Assembly (NCBI GenBank): GCA_012735285.1
Contig: JAAYHT010000177.1
Location: 1 to 6,752, forward strand
Direction of reading: 5' to 3'
DNA: 6,752 nucleotides
Source of the DNA: Clostridiales bacterium
GTDB lineage: Bacteria; Bacillota; Clostridia; Peptostreptococcales; Anaerovoracaceae
Part shown: positions 1-6,111 of the stretch, one piece after another
Position numbering within the stretch: the first letter of the stretch is position 1
How the letters are laid out: every line of letters starts with the position of its first letter
The notes under the pieces: model-generated
Seen by the model: only the letters and a program-made list of their open reading frames with translations
Databases searched by the model: none
What the model was told of the DNA's origin: nothing
Program-made: the position numbers and the translations under genes

Positions 1-971
1 CAATTGAACCAGAATCTGTAGAAGAAAAGAAAGCTGTCAATGTTAAAGTGCAAACTGTTGAAACTGGTTCCATTTATACAACATCCCTGATCTCAGGCAG
101 GATTGACCCCATAGAATCTGCCGATGTAATTCCTTTGGTTGCAGGTGAGGTCACATCCGTTAATGTAAACCTAGGGGATTATGTTAAGAAAGGTTCCGTT
201 CTTTTTGTTTTAGATAAAACACAGTTCATGACAAATTATAACCAGGCTAAGATTGCATATGATAGTGCCAAAGAAGATTACGAGAGAATGTCTCTTTTAT
301 ATAAAGAAGGTGCAGTTTCCCAACAACAATACCAAGGAGCTCAAACCCAATACAACATAGCAAAACAAAACTTAAACGCTGCATCAGATGCATTAAACAA
401 TTGCACAGTTACTTCACCGATAAGCGGTTACGTAACATCTGTAAATATTTCCGTGGGTGGATTAGCATCTCAAGCAATGCCAGCAGTTACTATAGCTGAT
501 ATTAGTTCATTGGAAATAAATACATCCATTTCAGAAAACTTGATTGGAAAAGTTAAAAATGGCGATCCTGTGAACATCTATATTAAATCCCTATCTGATC
601 AACCCTACTCAGGTAAGTTTAAGGCAATTGCTCCTGCTCCTGCTACAGGGACACTGACTTATCCGGTGACTATATCTATAGATGATAAAGATGAGAATAT
701 TAAAGCAGGAATGTTTGCTGAAATTGAGATTGTTACTGATAAAAGAGAAAACGTTATATGCATACCTTCCGATGCTGTTGTTATCAAATCTGGAGAACCT
801 AAAGTAGTGGTTCTAAACGACAATATACCTACTATGAAAACAGTTACAACAGGTCTAGATAATGGAACAATGGTTGAGATAACTTCAGGATTAACAGTAG
901 GTGAAACAATTGTCGTCTCCGGTCAGCACTATGTTGTTGAAGGTGAACCTGTAAACATTATTGTTGAGTAA
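1..971 (+). CDS. RND efflux periplasmic adaptor (membrane fusion protein, HlyD/AcrA-like), 5'-truncated by window edge
   Basis: This is the adaptor subunit of a tripartite-type RND efflux system; it would be anchored outside the cytoplasmic membrane and couple to the pump encoded next. The frame is open from base 3 with no stop, and 322 residues are visible. The in-frame GTG at 48 is unlikely to be the start: residues before it continue the usual pre-lipoyl strand, and no signal peptide or lipobox is present, so the true start lies left of the window. Numbering from base 3, the layout is first lipoyl half about 42-73 (AGEV..VNLGDYVKKG), short helical hairpin about 74-133 rich in A, Q, Y and E, second lipoyl half about 134-155 (TVTSPISGYV), beta-barrel about 168-247 (ending IKAGMFAEIEI), and C-terminal membrane-proximal domain about 251-322 (IPSDAVV, GLTVGETIVVSG). 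The order is the canonical one. The gene ends 20 bp before the pump start, so co-transcription is very likely. The family call is firm; the exported substrate is unknown. Confidence 0.92.
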   Translation, partial: IEPESVEEKKAVNVKVQTVETGSIYTTSLISGRIDPIESADVIPLVAGEVTSVNVNLGDYVKKGSVLFVLDKTQFMTNYNQAKIAYDSAKEDYERMSLLYKEGAVSQQQYQGAQTQYNIAKQNLNAASDALNNCTVTSPISGYVTSVNISVGGLASQAMPAVTIADISSLEINTSISENLIGKVKNGDPVNIYIKSLSDQPYSGKFKAIAPAPATGTLTYPVTISIDDKDENIKAGMFAEIEIVTDKRENVICIPSDAVVIKSGEPKVVVLNDNIPTMKTVTTGLDNGTMVEITSGLTVGETIVVSGQHYVVEGEPVNIIVE

Positions 972-991
972 CTTACTTAATAGGAGGAAAA

Positions 992-3900
992 ATGAACTTC
1001 TCAAAGCTATCGATAGATCGTCCGGTTACAACCGCAATGATGATTCTTATTATAATTCTGGTAGGTGCAGTTTCCATCATAGGCATCCCTATGGATTTAT
1101 TGCCTGACATAGAAATGCCGGTTGCAATAGTAGTAGTACAATATCCTAATGCAGCCCCAGAAGAAGTTGAAACTATGGTAACTATTCCTTTAGAGCAATC
1201 CCTTTCGTCTGTGCATAATATGAAATCTATTTCTTCTATGACTACAGAAGGTACCTCTATTGTAATGGTAGAGTTCGAAATGAAGACAGATATGGATTTT
1301 GCTGCTTTGGATATGCGAGAAAAAATCTCTATGGTAGAAGGTTTTCTTCCCGACGATGCAACAGATCCTTTAGTAATAAAAATGAGCATGGATTTTGCGC
1401 CTGTAGTTCAGGTGTACGTCTCTGGCGATAAATCTCTTGTAGAATTAAATAAAATCGTTGAAGATGATATTCTATCTTACTTTGAACGCTCACCAGGTGT
1501 GGCTTCAGTTGATATTTATGGTGGTATTTCTGAAGAGGTATCAATAAAATTTGATCAAGAAAAATTAAATGGTTATGGTTTAACACTTTCGACAATCAGC
1601 CAGCTGCTTGCAGCTGAGAACATAAATCTACCTAGTGGTGAGGTCCAAAGAGGTTCAACTAAAGTCATAGTAAGGACCCTTGGTGAGTTTAAATCGGTCG
1701 AAGATATTAAAAAGATCCCTATAACCCTAGCTGATCGCAGCATAGTCCATCTTTCTGATATAGCTACAATAGAACAGGGTTATCAGGAACAGACCTCAAT
1801 CAGTAGGGTTGACGGCAAAACTGCTATTGGGATTTCCATAATGAAACAGTCGACAGCAAATACTGTCGAGGTATCAAATGGAATAGCAAAAACAATTAAA
1901 ACTCTTGAAGATAGATTCCCTGATTTGACCTTTACAGTAGGATTCGACCAATCAGATTATATTATAAGTTCAATATTCTCAGTGGCAGAATCAATGCTTT
2001 TAGGAGCTATTTTAGCTATAATAGTGATATTCTTGTTCTTAAAAAATATAAATTCAACTCTTATTATTGCTATTTCAATTCCCACATCAATATTCGCAAC
2101 ATTTGCTCTTATGAATTTAGCTGATATGTCACTCAACCTTATTACCCTATCGGCTTTAACATTAGCGGTGGGAATGCTGGTTGATAACTCGATCGTAGCT
2201 TTAGAAAACATATATCGTTTAAGCCAGCAGGAAGGATATTCTCCATATGAAGCATCTGTTATCGGAAGTAAACAGATCGCTTTAGCTTTGTCTGCCTCTA
2301 CTTTAACTAGTGTAGTAGTATTCCTGCCCATTGCTCTGAGCAGTGGTCTTTCATCGTTACTGTTCGCTGATTTCAGCTGGACTTTTATTATAGCTCTAGC
2401 AGTATCACTACTTGTAGCGATTACAGTTGTACCTATGCTCTGCTCTAAAATGTTGAGCCAGGGTACATCATATGATTATTTAAGGATTGGAAAACGCCAT
2501 TATAGGTATCGTCTAGTTCCTTACTTTACTAGATTTATAGATTGGCTTACAAATTATTATGGTAATGTGATAGCAAGTTCCTTAAAAAATAGAAAGAAAG
2601 TTATAATAGCGTGTATATTAATTTTCATTATTTCTATTTCGCTTATTGCAGTTGTAGGCATGGAATTTTTACCTGCATCTGATGAAGCAATGTTCACTAT
2701 TAGCGTAGATACACCTTATGGAACACCATTAGAAAAGAAGAATGAGATAATGAAAGAACTAGAAAACTATATCTTAACCCTGCCGGAATTAAAGCATTGC
2801 ACCACTGATATTGGGCAATCAATAATGTTCATGGGGTCTGGTTCAACTATAAATGTTACATTAGTTTCACAAAAATATCGTGATCGTAGCATTTGGGAAA
2901 TTATTGAAGATGTTGAAAATGAATTTAAAGACTTTGTCGGTGCGGAAATATCCATTTCAGAAGCATCGTCAACTACATCATTTTTTGGTGATAGCGATAT
3001 TACACTATCTATCAAAGGACCTGAGCTTGCAACCTTGCGTGAAATTGCTGAGGATTTAGGGGATAAATTGCTTGAAATTCCTGGTGTGAGTAAAACTTCG
3101 ACAAGTGTTACGGTAGGTAATCCCGAACTGAGGGTTAAGATTAACAGAAGTACAGCAGCATTCTACGGAATAAATGCCTATCAACTTGCCAACAGTTTAG
3201 AGAGTGCGCTTACTGGTACCAAGTCCACTAATCTAAAAGTTGATGGAAATGAAATAGCCATTAACCTCTCATTGGCAGATACCTACGGTACATCAATAGA
3301 CAATATGAAACAGATATTAATTCCAACACTAACAGGTACCACAGTACCCGTAGGCCAGATAGCGGAATTTGAGTTTGGAAACTCACCTTCCCAAATAGAT
3401 AGATCAAATCAACAACGCTATATCAATGTCAATGTATATACTGATACTGCAGATCTTTCAACTGTATCAGAAAAAGTTTTTGACATTATCAATAACTATT
3501 CATTCCCGAGTGGCTATTCCTATGACGAAGGTGGCCTTTATGAACAGATGATTGAGGTATTCGGAGACCTGTTTTTAGCTCTAATAGTTTCTATTCTGTT
3601 AGTATATATGGTACTAGCGTCACAATTTGAATCATTGACACTACCTTTTATTGTAATGATTTCAATACCTTTTGCTATGTCAGGATCTTTCCTAATTCTA
3701 TTCCTAACAGGTAAGACCCTATCTATAACCTCGTTCGTAGGTCTAATACTGTTAGTCGGGATAGTAGTTAACAACTCTATTTTGATTGTAGAGTTTATTA
3801 AACAAAATATGGAGATAATGGATAGGGATCAAGCAATTATAGTTGCGGGAAAATATAGACTACGACCAATATTAATGACAACACTTACCACTTGTGTCGG

Positions 3901-4123
3901 TATGATTCCTCTTTCATTAGGTTTGGGAGACGGTGGAGAAATGCTGTCTCCACTAGGTATATCTATTATTGGAGGTTTGATTTCATCTACCGTTATTACT
4001 CTCGTTTTAGTTCCAGTATTATACTCAATAATGGACGACAGTAAGAGAAAAAGACTTGAGAAAAAGAAAATACGCCAGCAAGAAATCCAAGCTCTTATAG
4101 AAGAATGGAATGAAGAGTTTTAA
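992..4123 (+). CDS. RND-family efflux pump, AcrB/HAE1-like inner-membrane transporter
   Basis: This is a proton-motive-force-driven exporter of the resistance-nodulation-division superfamily and the partner of the preceding adaptor. Its 1043 residues match the family's usual length. AGGAGG at 982-987 lies 4 nt before the ATG, and the protein opens with the typical amphipathic start and TM1 (about 14-32, after SIDRPVTT). The duplicated layout is clear: porter region about 33-330, TM2-6 about 333-481, TM7 about 536-554, second porter region about 556-850, TM8-12 about 857-1012. Family motifs include the TM4 signature GMLVDNSIVALENI (D398, N399) and, in TM10-11, GIVVNNSILIVEF (N927) with RLRPILMT (R956, T963). 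Against AcrB from memory, D407, R971 and T978 are kept, while D408 and K940 are Asn. The C-terminus is a roughly 28-residue charged tail rich in K, R and E. Antibiotics, detergents, lipids or peptides are all possible substrates; none can be chosen from sequence. Confidence 0.95.
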   Translation: MNFSKLSIDRPVTTAMMILIIILVGAVSIIGIPMDLLPDIEMPVAIVVVQYPNAAPEEVETMVTIPLEQSLSSVHNMKSISSMTTEGTSIVMVEFEMKTDMDFAALDMREKISMVEGFLPDDATDPLVIKMSMDFAPVVQVYVSGDKSLVELNKIVEDDILSYFERSPGVASVDIYGGISEEVSIKFDQEKLNGYGLTLSTISQLLAAENINLPSGEVQRGSTKVIVRTLGEFKSVEDIKKIPITLADRSIVHLSDIATIEQGYQEQTSISRVDGKTAIGISIMKQSTANTVEVSNGIAKTIKTLEDRFPDLTFTVGFDQSDYIISSIFSVAESMLLGAILAIIVIFLFLKNINSTLIIAISIPTSIFATFALMNLADMSLNLITLSALTLAVGMLVDNSIVALENIYRLSQQEGYSPYEASVIGSKQIALALSASTLTSVVVFLPIALSSGLSSLLFADFSWTFIIALAVSLLVAITVVPMLCSKMLSQGTSYDYLRIGKRHYRYRLVPYFTRFIDWLTNYYGNVIASSLKNRKKVIIACILIFIISISLIAVVGMEFLPASDEAMFTISVDTPYGTPLEKKNEIMKELENYILTLPELKHCTTDIGQSIMFMGSGSTINVTLVSQKYRDRSIWEIIEDVENEFKDFVGAEISISEASSTTSFFGDSDITLSIKGPELATLREIAEDLGDKLLEIPGVSKTSTSVTVGNPELRVKINRSTAAFYGINAYQLANSLESALTGTKSTNLKVDGNEIAINLSLADTYGTSIDNMKQILIPTLTGTTVPVGQIAEFEFGNSPSQIDRSNQQRYINVNVYTDTADLSTVSEKVFDIINNYSFPSGYSYDEGGLYEQMIEVFGDLFLALIVSILLVYMVLASQFESLTLPFIVMISIPFAMSGSFLILFLTGKTLSITSFVGLILLVGIVVNNSILIVEFIKQNMEIMDRDQAIIVAGKYRLRPILMTTLTTCVGMIPLSLGLGDGGEMLSPLGISIIGGLISSTVITLVLVPVLYSIMDDSKRKRLEKKKIRQQEIQALIEEWNEEF

Positions 4124-4126
4124 TTA

Positions 4127-4178
4127 AATATCCCGCAAAATGATATTTATAGTTTTTGCGGGATATTAGTTATTTTTA
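4127..4178 (+). terminator. Intrinsic terminator after the RND operon
   Basis: Perfect 14-bp arms at 4127-4140 (AATATCCCGCAAAA) and 4154-4167 (TTTTGCGGGATATT) enclose a 13-nt AT-rich loop and start 4 nt after the pump's stop codon. A T-run follows at 4173-4177. The CCCGC/GCGGG core is the only G+C-rich part. The placement directly after the stop supports transcription termination. The 5 bp of T after the stem is short, so efficiency may be moderate. Confidence 0.8.
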
Positions 4179-4189
4179 AACTAGTTTCA

Positions 4190-4217
4190 ATAAAGACTAT
4201 TCGAGATTATTCTTTAT
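4190..4217. repeat. Imperfect 28-bp dyad, possible operator
   Basis: The outer seven pairs are perfect (ATAAAGA at 4190-4196, TCTTTAT at 4211-4217), and four of the seven inner pairs also match, giving 11 of 14 symmetric positions about a centre at 4203/4204. It is too A/T-rich, and its loop too tight, to be a convincing RNA hairpin, so a DNA-level binding site is the likelier reading. It lies about 140 bp upstream of the candidate permease promoter. It may be chance in AT-rich DNA. Confidence 0.3.
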
Positions 4218-4331
4218 ATGTCATGTTTACAATTAAACCAGTTACATTTTTATCCTCACATGGCTTAGAAGTATTGAATTTTTCGGCTTTTGTCTGACTT
4301 TATAGAATATTTGTAAAATTTAAAAAAAGAC

Positions 4332-4360
4332 TATTTTTTTAATTCCAAATGATGTATAAT
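4332..4360 (+). promoter_or_regulatory. Candidate sigma-A promoter for the permease gene
   Basis: A perfect TATAAT lies at 4355-4360, preceded directly by TG at 4353-4354. At 17 bp upstream the -35 position (4332-4337, TATTTT) is poor. A run of seven A (4322-4328) and seven T (4334-4340) overlaps and precedes it and could act as an UP-like or bent element. Initiation near 4367 would leave a leader of about 37 nt before the TTG start. The -10 assignment is good; the weak -35 suggests help from an activator or from the A/T tract. Confidence 0.55.
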
Positions 4361-4390
4361 GGTATTGTAATATTAACTTATTATTTAAAT

Positions 4391-4397
4391 GGAGGTG
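4391..4397 (+). promoter_or_regulatory. Shine-Dalgarno site that fixes the TTG start of the permease
   Basis: GGAGGTG lies 6 nt before the TTG at 4404. No in-frame ATG or GTG exists at a suitable distance: the first internal methionine is residue 55, inside the first membrane segment. The GTG at 4396 is followed at once by TAA. The site therefore decides the unusual start codon. Confidence 0.85.
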
Positions 4398-4403
4398 TAA
4401 GAA

Positions 4404-5990
4404 TTGTCACAGTTCACTCAAAAAGAGAGAAACGGCTTGTATGAATTGACTGACGCGGCGCGAGCGCAACTGGTCGATTCGAAGTACTACAACGAAGACC
4501 TGGAGCCATCCTCTGTATCTCAAAGAACCTGGACTACATACAACATCACTGCCCTTTGGGTTGGTATGTGTATCTGTATTCCTTCCCTCTCGCTGGCCTC
4601 AGCTGCCATAGCACTAGGATTATCTCCTTGGGTCGCAATTCTAAACGTTGTTCTTGGTAATGTTATCGTTCTTATCCCTATTCAACTCAACTCTCATGCA
4701 GGAACTAAATACGGAATTCCATTCCCTGTTTTTGCAAGGCTGACTTTTGGTCTTACAGGGGCTCACGTTCCATCAGTCATGAGAGGTCTAGTCGCCTGTG
4801 GTTGGGTAGCAGTCCAATCCTGGGTTGGCGGTGGTGCTATAGCGGCAATCTTAGGCACATTCTCTTCATTCTTTAGAGACAACACAATAACCGTCGCTTT
4901 ACCCGGAAACGACGCCGTTGTTGTTGGACAGTTAATCGGATTTTTCATATTTATGATTTTTGTAGCATGGGTTGCTTACAACGGCTTCGAGAATATCAAA
5001 TGGGTCCAAAATATCGGATCCCCGATTCTGGTGATAGTAATAGCGCTATTGTTGGCATGGTCAATAGCACTAGTTATTGGTGCCGGCTATGGTTTTGGTG
5101 AAGTTATGAGACAAGGTATAGACTGGGCTACACTAGAAGCAAACGGAGGCTTTGTCTACGTCTTCGCAGCATGTTTGACAGGAAACATCGCTTTCTGGGC
5201 TACCATGGCATTGAACATCCCTGACTTTTCAAGATATGCTAAATCACAGAAAGTACAGTTCAGAGGTCAGCTCTATGGAGTACCAATTCCCATGTTTGTT
5301 ATGGCATTTGTAGGTGCATACTTTGCGCAGGCCACAAAGCTTGTCATGGGCGAAGCATTGTTTGATCCAACTAATGTATTCTACTACGTAGATAATAAAC
5401 TTGTTATAATTGTTTGTGCAATCGGTGTTATCCTAGCTACTCTTACAACTACCGTAGCAGCTAACGTAGTTGCACCTGCTAACGGATTTAGTAACATAAG
5501 TCCTCAAAGAATCTCGTATAGAAAAGGAGTTATTATCGCTTGTATAATAGCCACATTTGTATTCCAGCCCTGGTGGATTTACGGTTCAGGTGCTGCTTAT
5601 ATCTTTACTTGGATGAATAACTACGGAATGATCTTGGCACCTATCGCCGCTATATTCGTTGCAGACTACTATATCTGTAAACAACGCAGAATAGACGTTG
5701 CTGCATTATATGCTGGAGAAACCAGCAGATATTGGTATAACAATGGAGTTAACTGGGCAGCTATCATAGCATGGGTTGCTGCATTCATACTTCCACTTCT
5801 AGGAAATACAGTATGGCTTTATGACGGTGGTGTTCCATCAGTTATGGACCACATCTCAGCAAACGGCTATATCTTCTCATTTATAGTTGGTTTAGTAGTC
5901 TATGTGCTTCTGATGAAATCACCTAGTTTTGCAAAAAACTCCTTCATAACAGCAGAAGAAGAAGCTGCTATGACAGAAAGAAATTTATAA
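4404..5990 (+). CDS. NCS1-family permease (cytosine/uracil/allantoin/hydantoin type, PucI-like)
   Basis: This is a secondary transporter of the nucleobase-cation-symport-1 family, expected to import a nucleobase or cyclic ureide across the cytoplasmic membrane with a cation. Its 528 residues fit the family. A hydrophilic N-terminus of about 45 residues ends in the SVSQRTWTTYN signature, followed by 12 predicted membrane segments (about 47-70, 76-98, 121-150, 172-192, 204-228, 250-272, 291-311, 332-356, 374-390, 400-424, 450-468, 488-505). Hallmarks are GLSPW (72-76), NSHAGTKYGIPFPV (96-109), W134 with Q138, W265 in FWATMALNIPDFSRYA, and N354/N360 in AANVVAPAN. From memory of Mhp1, W134, Q138, W265 and probably N354 align with its ligand-contact residues W117, Q121, W220 and N318. 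Similarity to the PucI allantoin permease is clear through the middle of the protein. It starts with TTG. The hydantoinase-like gene downstream favours a hydantoin, dihydropyrimidine or allantoin-like substrate; that is inference. Confidence 0.92.
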   Translation: MSQFTQKERNGLYELTDAARAQLVDSKYYNEDLEPSSVSQRTWTTYNITALWVGMCICIPSLSLASAAIALGLSPWVAILNVVLGNVIVLIPIQLNSHAGTKYGIPFPVFARLTFGLTGAHVPSVMRGLVACGWVAVQSWVGGGAIAAILGTFSSFFRDNTITVALPGNDAVVVGQLIGFFIFMIFVAWVAYNGFENIKWVQNIGSPILVIVIALLLAWSIALVIGAGYGFGEVMRQGIDWATLEANGGFVYVFAACLTGNIAFWATMALNIPDFSRYAKSQKVQFRGQLYGVPIPMFVMAFVGAYFAQATKLVMGEALFDPTNVFYYVDNKLVIIVCAIGVILATLTTTVAANVVAPANGFSNISPQRISYRKGVIIACIIATFVFQPWWIYGSGAAYIFTWMNNYGMILAPIAAIFVADYYICKQRRIDVAALYAGETSRYWYNNGVNWAAIIAWVAAFILPLLGNTVWLYDGGVPSVMDHISANGYIFSFIVGLVVYVLLMKSPSFAKNSFITAEEEAAMTERNL

Positions 5991-6025
5991 TTTAAAACAA
6001 TTATTGATTAAATTTAGTCTTTATT

Positions 6026-6057
6026 GTAGAAGCTTTTGACTAATCAAAAGCTTCTAC
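6026..6057. repeat. Perfect 14-bp inverted repeat with 4-nt centre (operator or RNA hairpin)
   Basis: Arms at 6026-6039 (GTAGAAGCTTTTGA) and 6044-6057 (TCAAAAGCTTCTAC) are exact reverse complements around CTAA. Each arm contains AAGCTT. As RNA it would be a strong stem with a tetraloop, but no T-run follows on either strand, so it is not a textbook intrinsic terminator. As DNA it is a large symmetric site covering the -35 and spacer of a candidate promoter, as expected of a repressor operator. A third reading is an mRNA processing or stabilising stem between the two genes. Confidence 0.85.
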
Positions 6058-6064
6058 TTATATA
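6036..6064 (+). promoter_or_regulatory. Candidate sigma-A promoter for the amidohydrolase gene, overlapping the inverted repeat
   Basis: TTGACT (6036-6041) matches the -35 consensus at five of six positions. At the ideal 17-bp spacing is TATATA (6059-6064), which matches the -10 consensus at four of six. Initiation near 6071 would give a leader of about 40 nt. The -10 is weak, and the -35 sits inside the dyad, so this could be coincidence with the stem sequence. Confidence 0.4.
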
Positions 6065-6111
6065 GAGTCTATTCTATTAAGTGTTGTTTTTTAAGATAGG
6101 AGGGATATTTA

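Larger units (their letters stand above)
4179..4403 (+). other. Non-coding spacer between the RND operon and the permease gene
   Basis: This is a strongly AT-rich spacer of about 225 bp with no credible gene. Short frames such as an ATG near 4219 run for fewer than 20 codons without a ribosome binding site. It contains an imperfect dyad (4190-4217), two copies of AAAGACTATT (4192-4201 and 4326-4335), an A-tract followed by a T-tract (4322-4340), a consensus -10 box and the permease ribosome binding site. I recognise no riboswitch fold and no T-box. Confidence 0.6.
5991..6111 (+). other. 121-bp spacer between permease and amidohydrolase genes
   Basis: This AT-rich spacer carries the motif TAGTCTTTATT at 6015-6025 (the exact reverse complement of 4189-4199), a perfect inverted repeat (6026-6057), a candidate promoter (6036-6064) and the ribosome binding site AGGAGG at 6098-6103. 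It has no typical intrinsic terminator, so read-through from the permease gene is possible. Confidence 0.6.

Noticed and set aside
48..50. GTG as the start of the adaptor gene
   Set aside because: The frame continues upstream to the window edge, no ribosome binding site precedes it, and the protein would lack an export signal.
973..1389. Reverse-strand open frame of 138 codons
   Set aside because: It lies opposite the start of the RND pump, has low-complexity Ile/Ser/Thr-rich translation and no ribosome binding site; it is a shadow of the pump frame.
1329..1595. Reverse-strand open frame of 88 codons
   Set aside because: It is wholly antisense to the pump's first porter region, with no recognisable domain and no ribosome binding site.
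1957..2331. Reverse-strand open frame of 124 codons
   Set aside because: It is the antisense of TM2-TM5 of the pump; the translation mirrors hydrophobic codons and resembles no family.
2767..3015. Reverse-strand open frame of 82 codons inside the pump's second porter region
   Set aside because: It is contained in a well-supported gene and shows no independent coding evidence.
3538..3774. Reverse-strand open frame of 78 codons
   Set aside because: It is antisense to TM8-TM10 of the pump with no start signal.
4219..4269. Short forward frame from the ATG at 4219 as a leader peptide
   Set aside because: It has about 16 codons, no Shine-Dalgarno, and no regulatory codon run.
4322..4340. Seven A and seven T tracts as a hairpin terminator
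   Set aside because: The stem would be only A-T pairs with a 5-nt loop, so it is too weak; it is better read as an A/T element next to the promoter.
4179..4403. Purine-type or other riboswitch upstream of the permease
   Set aside because: No recognisable conserved core or three-way-junction sequence is visible, and the leader after the likely start site is only about 37 nt.
4763..4948. Reverse-strand open frame of 61 codons
   Set aside because: It lies inside the permease gene; its Pro/Thr/Ala-rich translation is a frame artefact.
6026..6057. Classical intrinsic terminator after the permease gene
   Set aside because: The stem is strong but no T-run follows on either strand, so it is reported as a dyad of undecided role.
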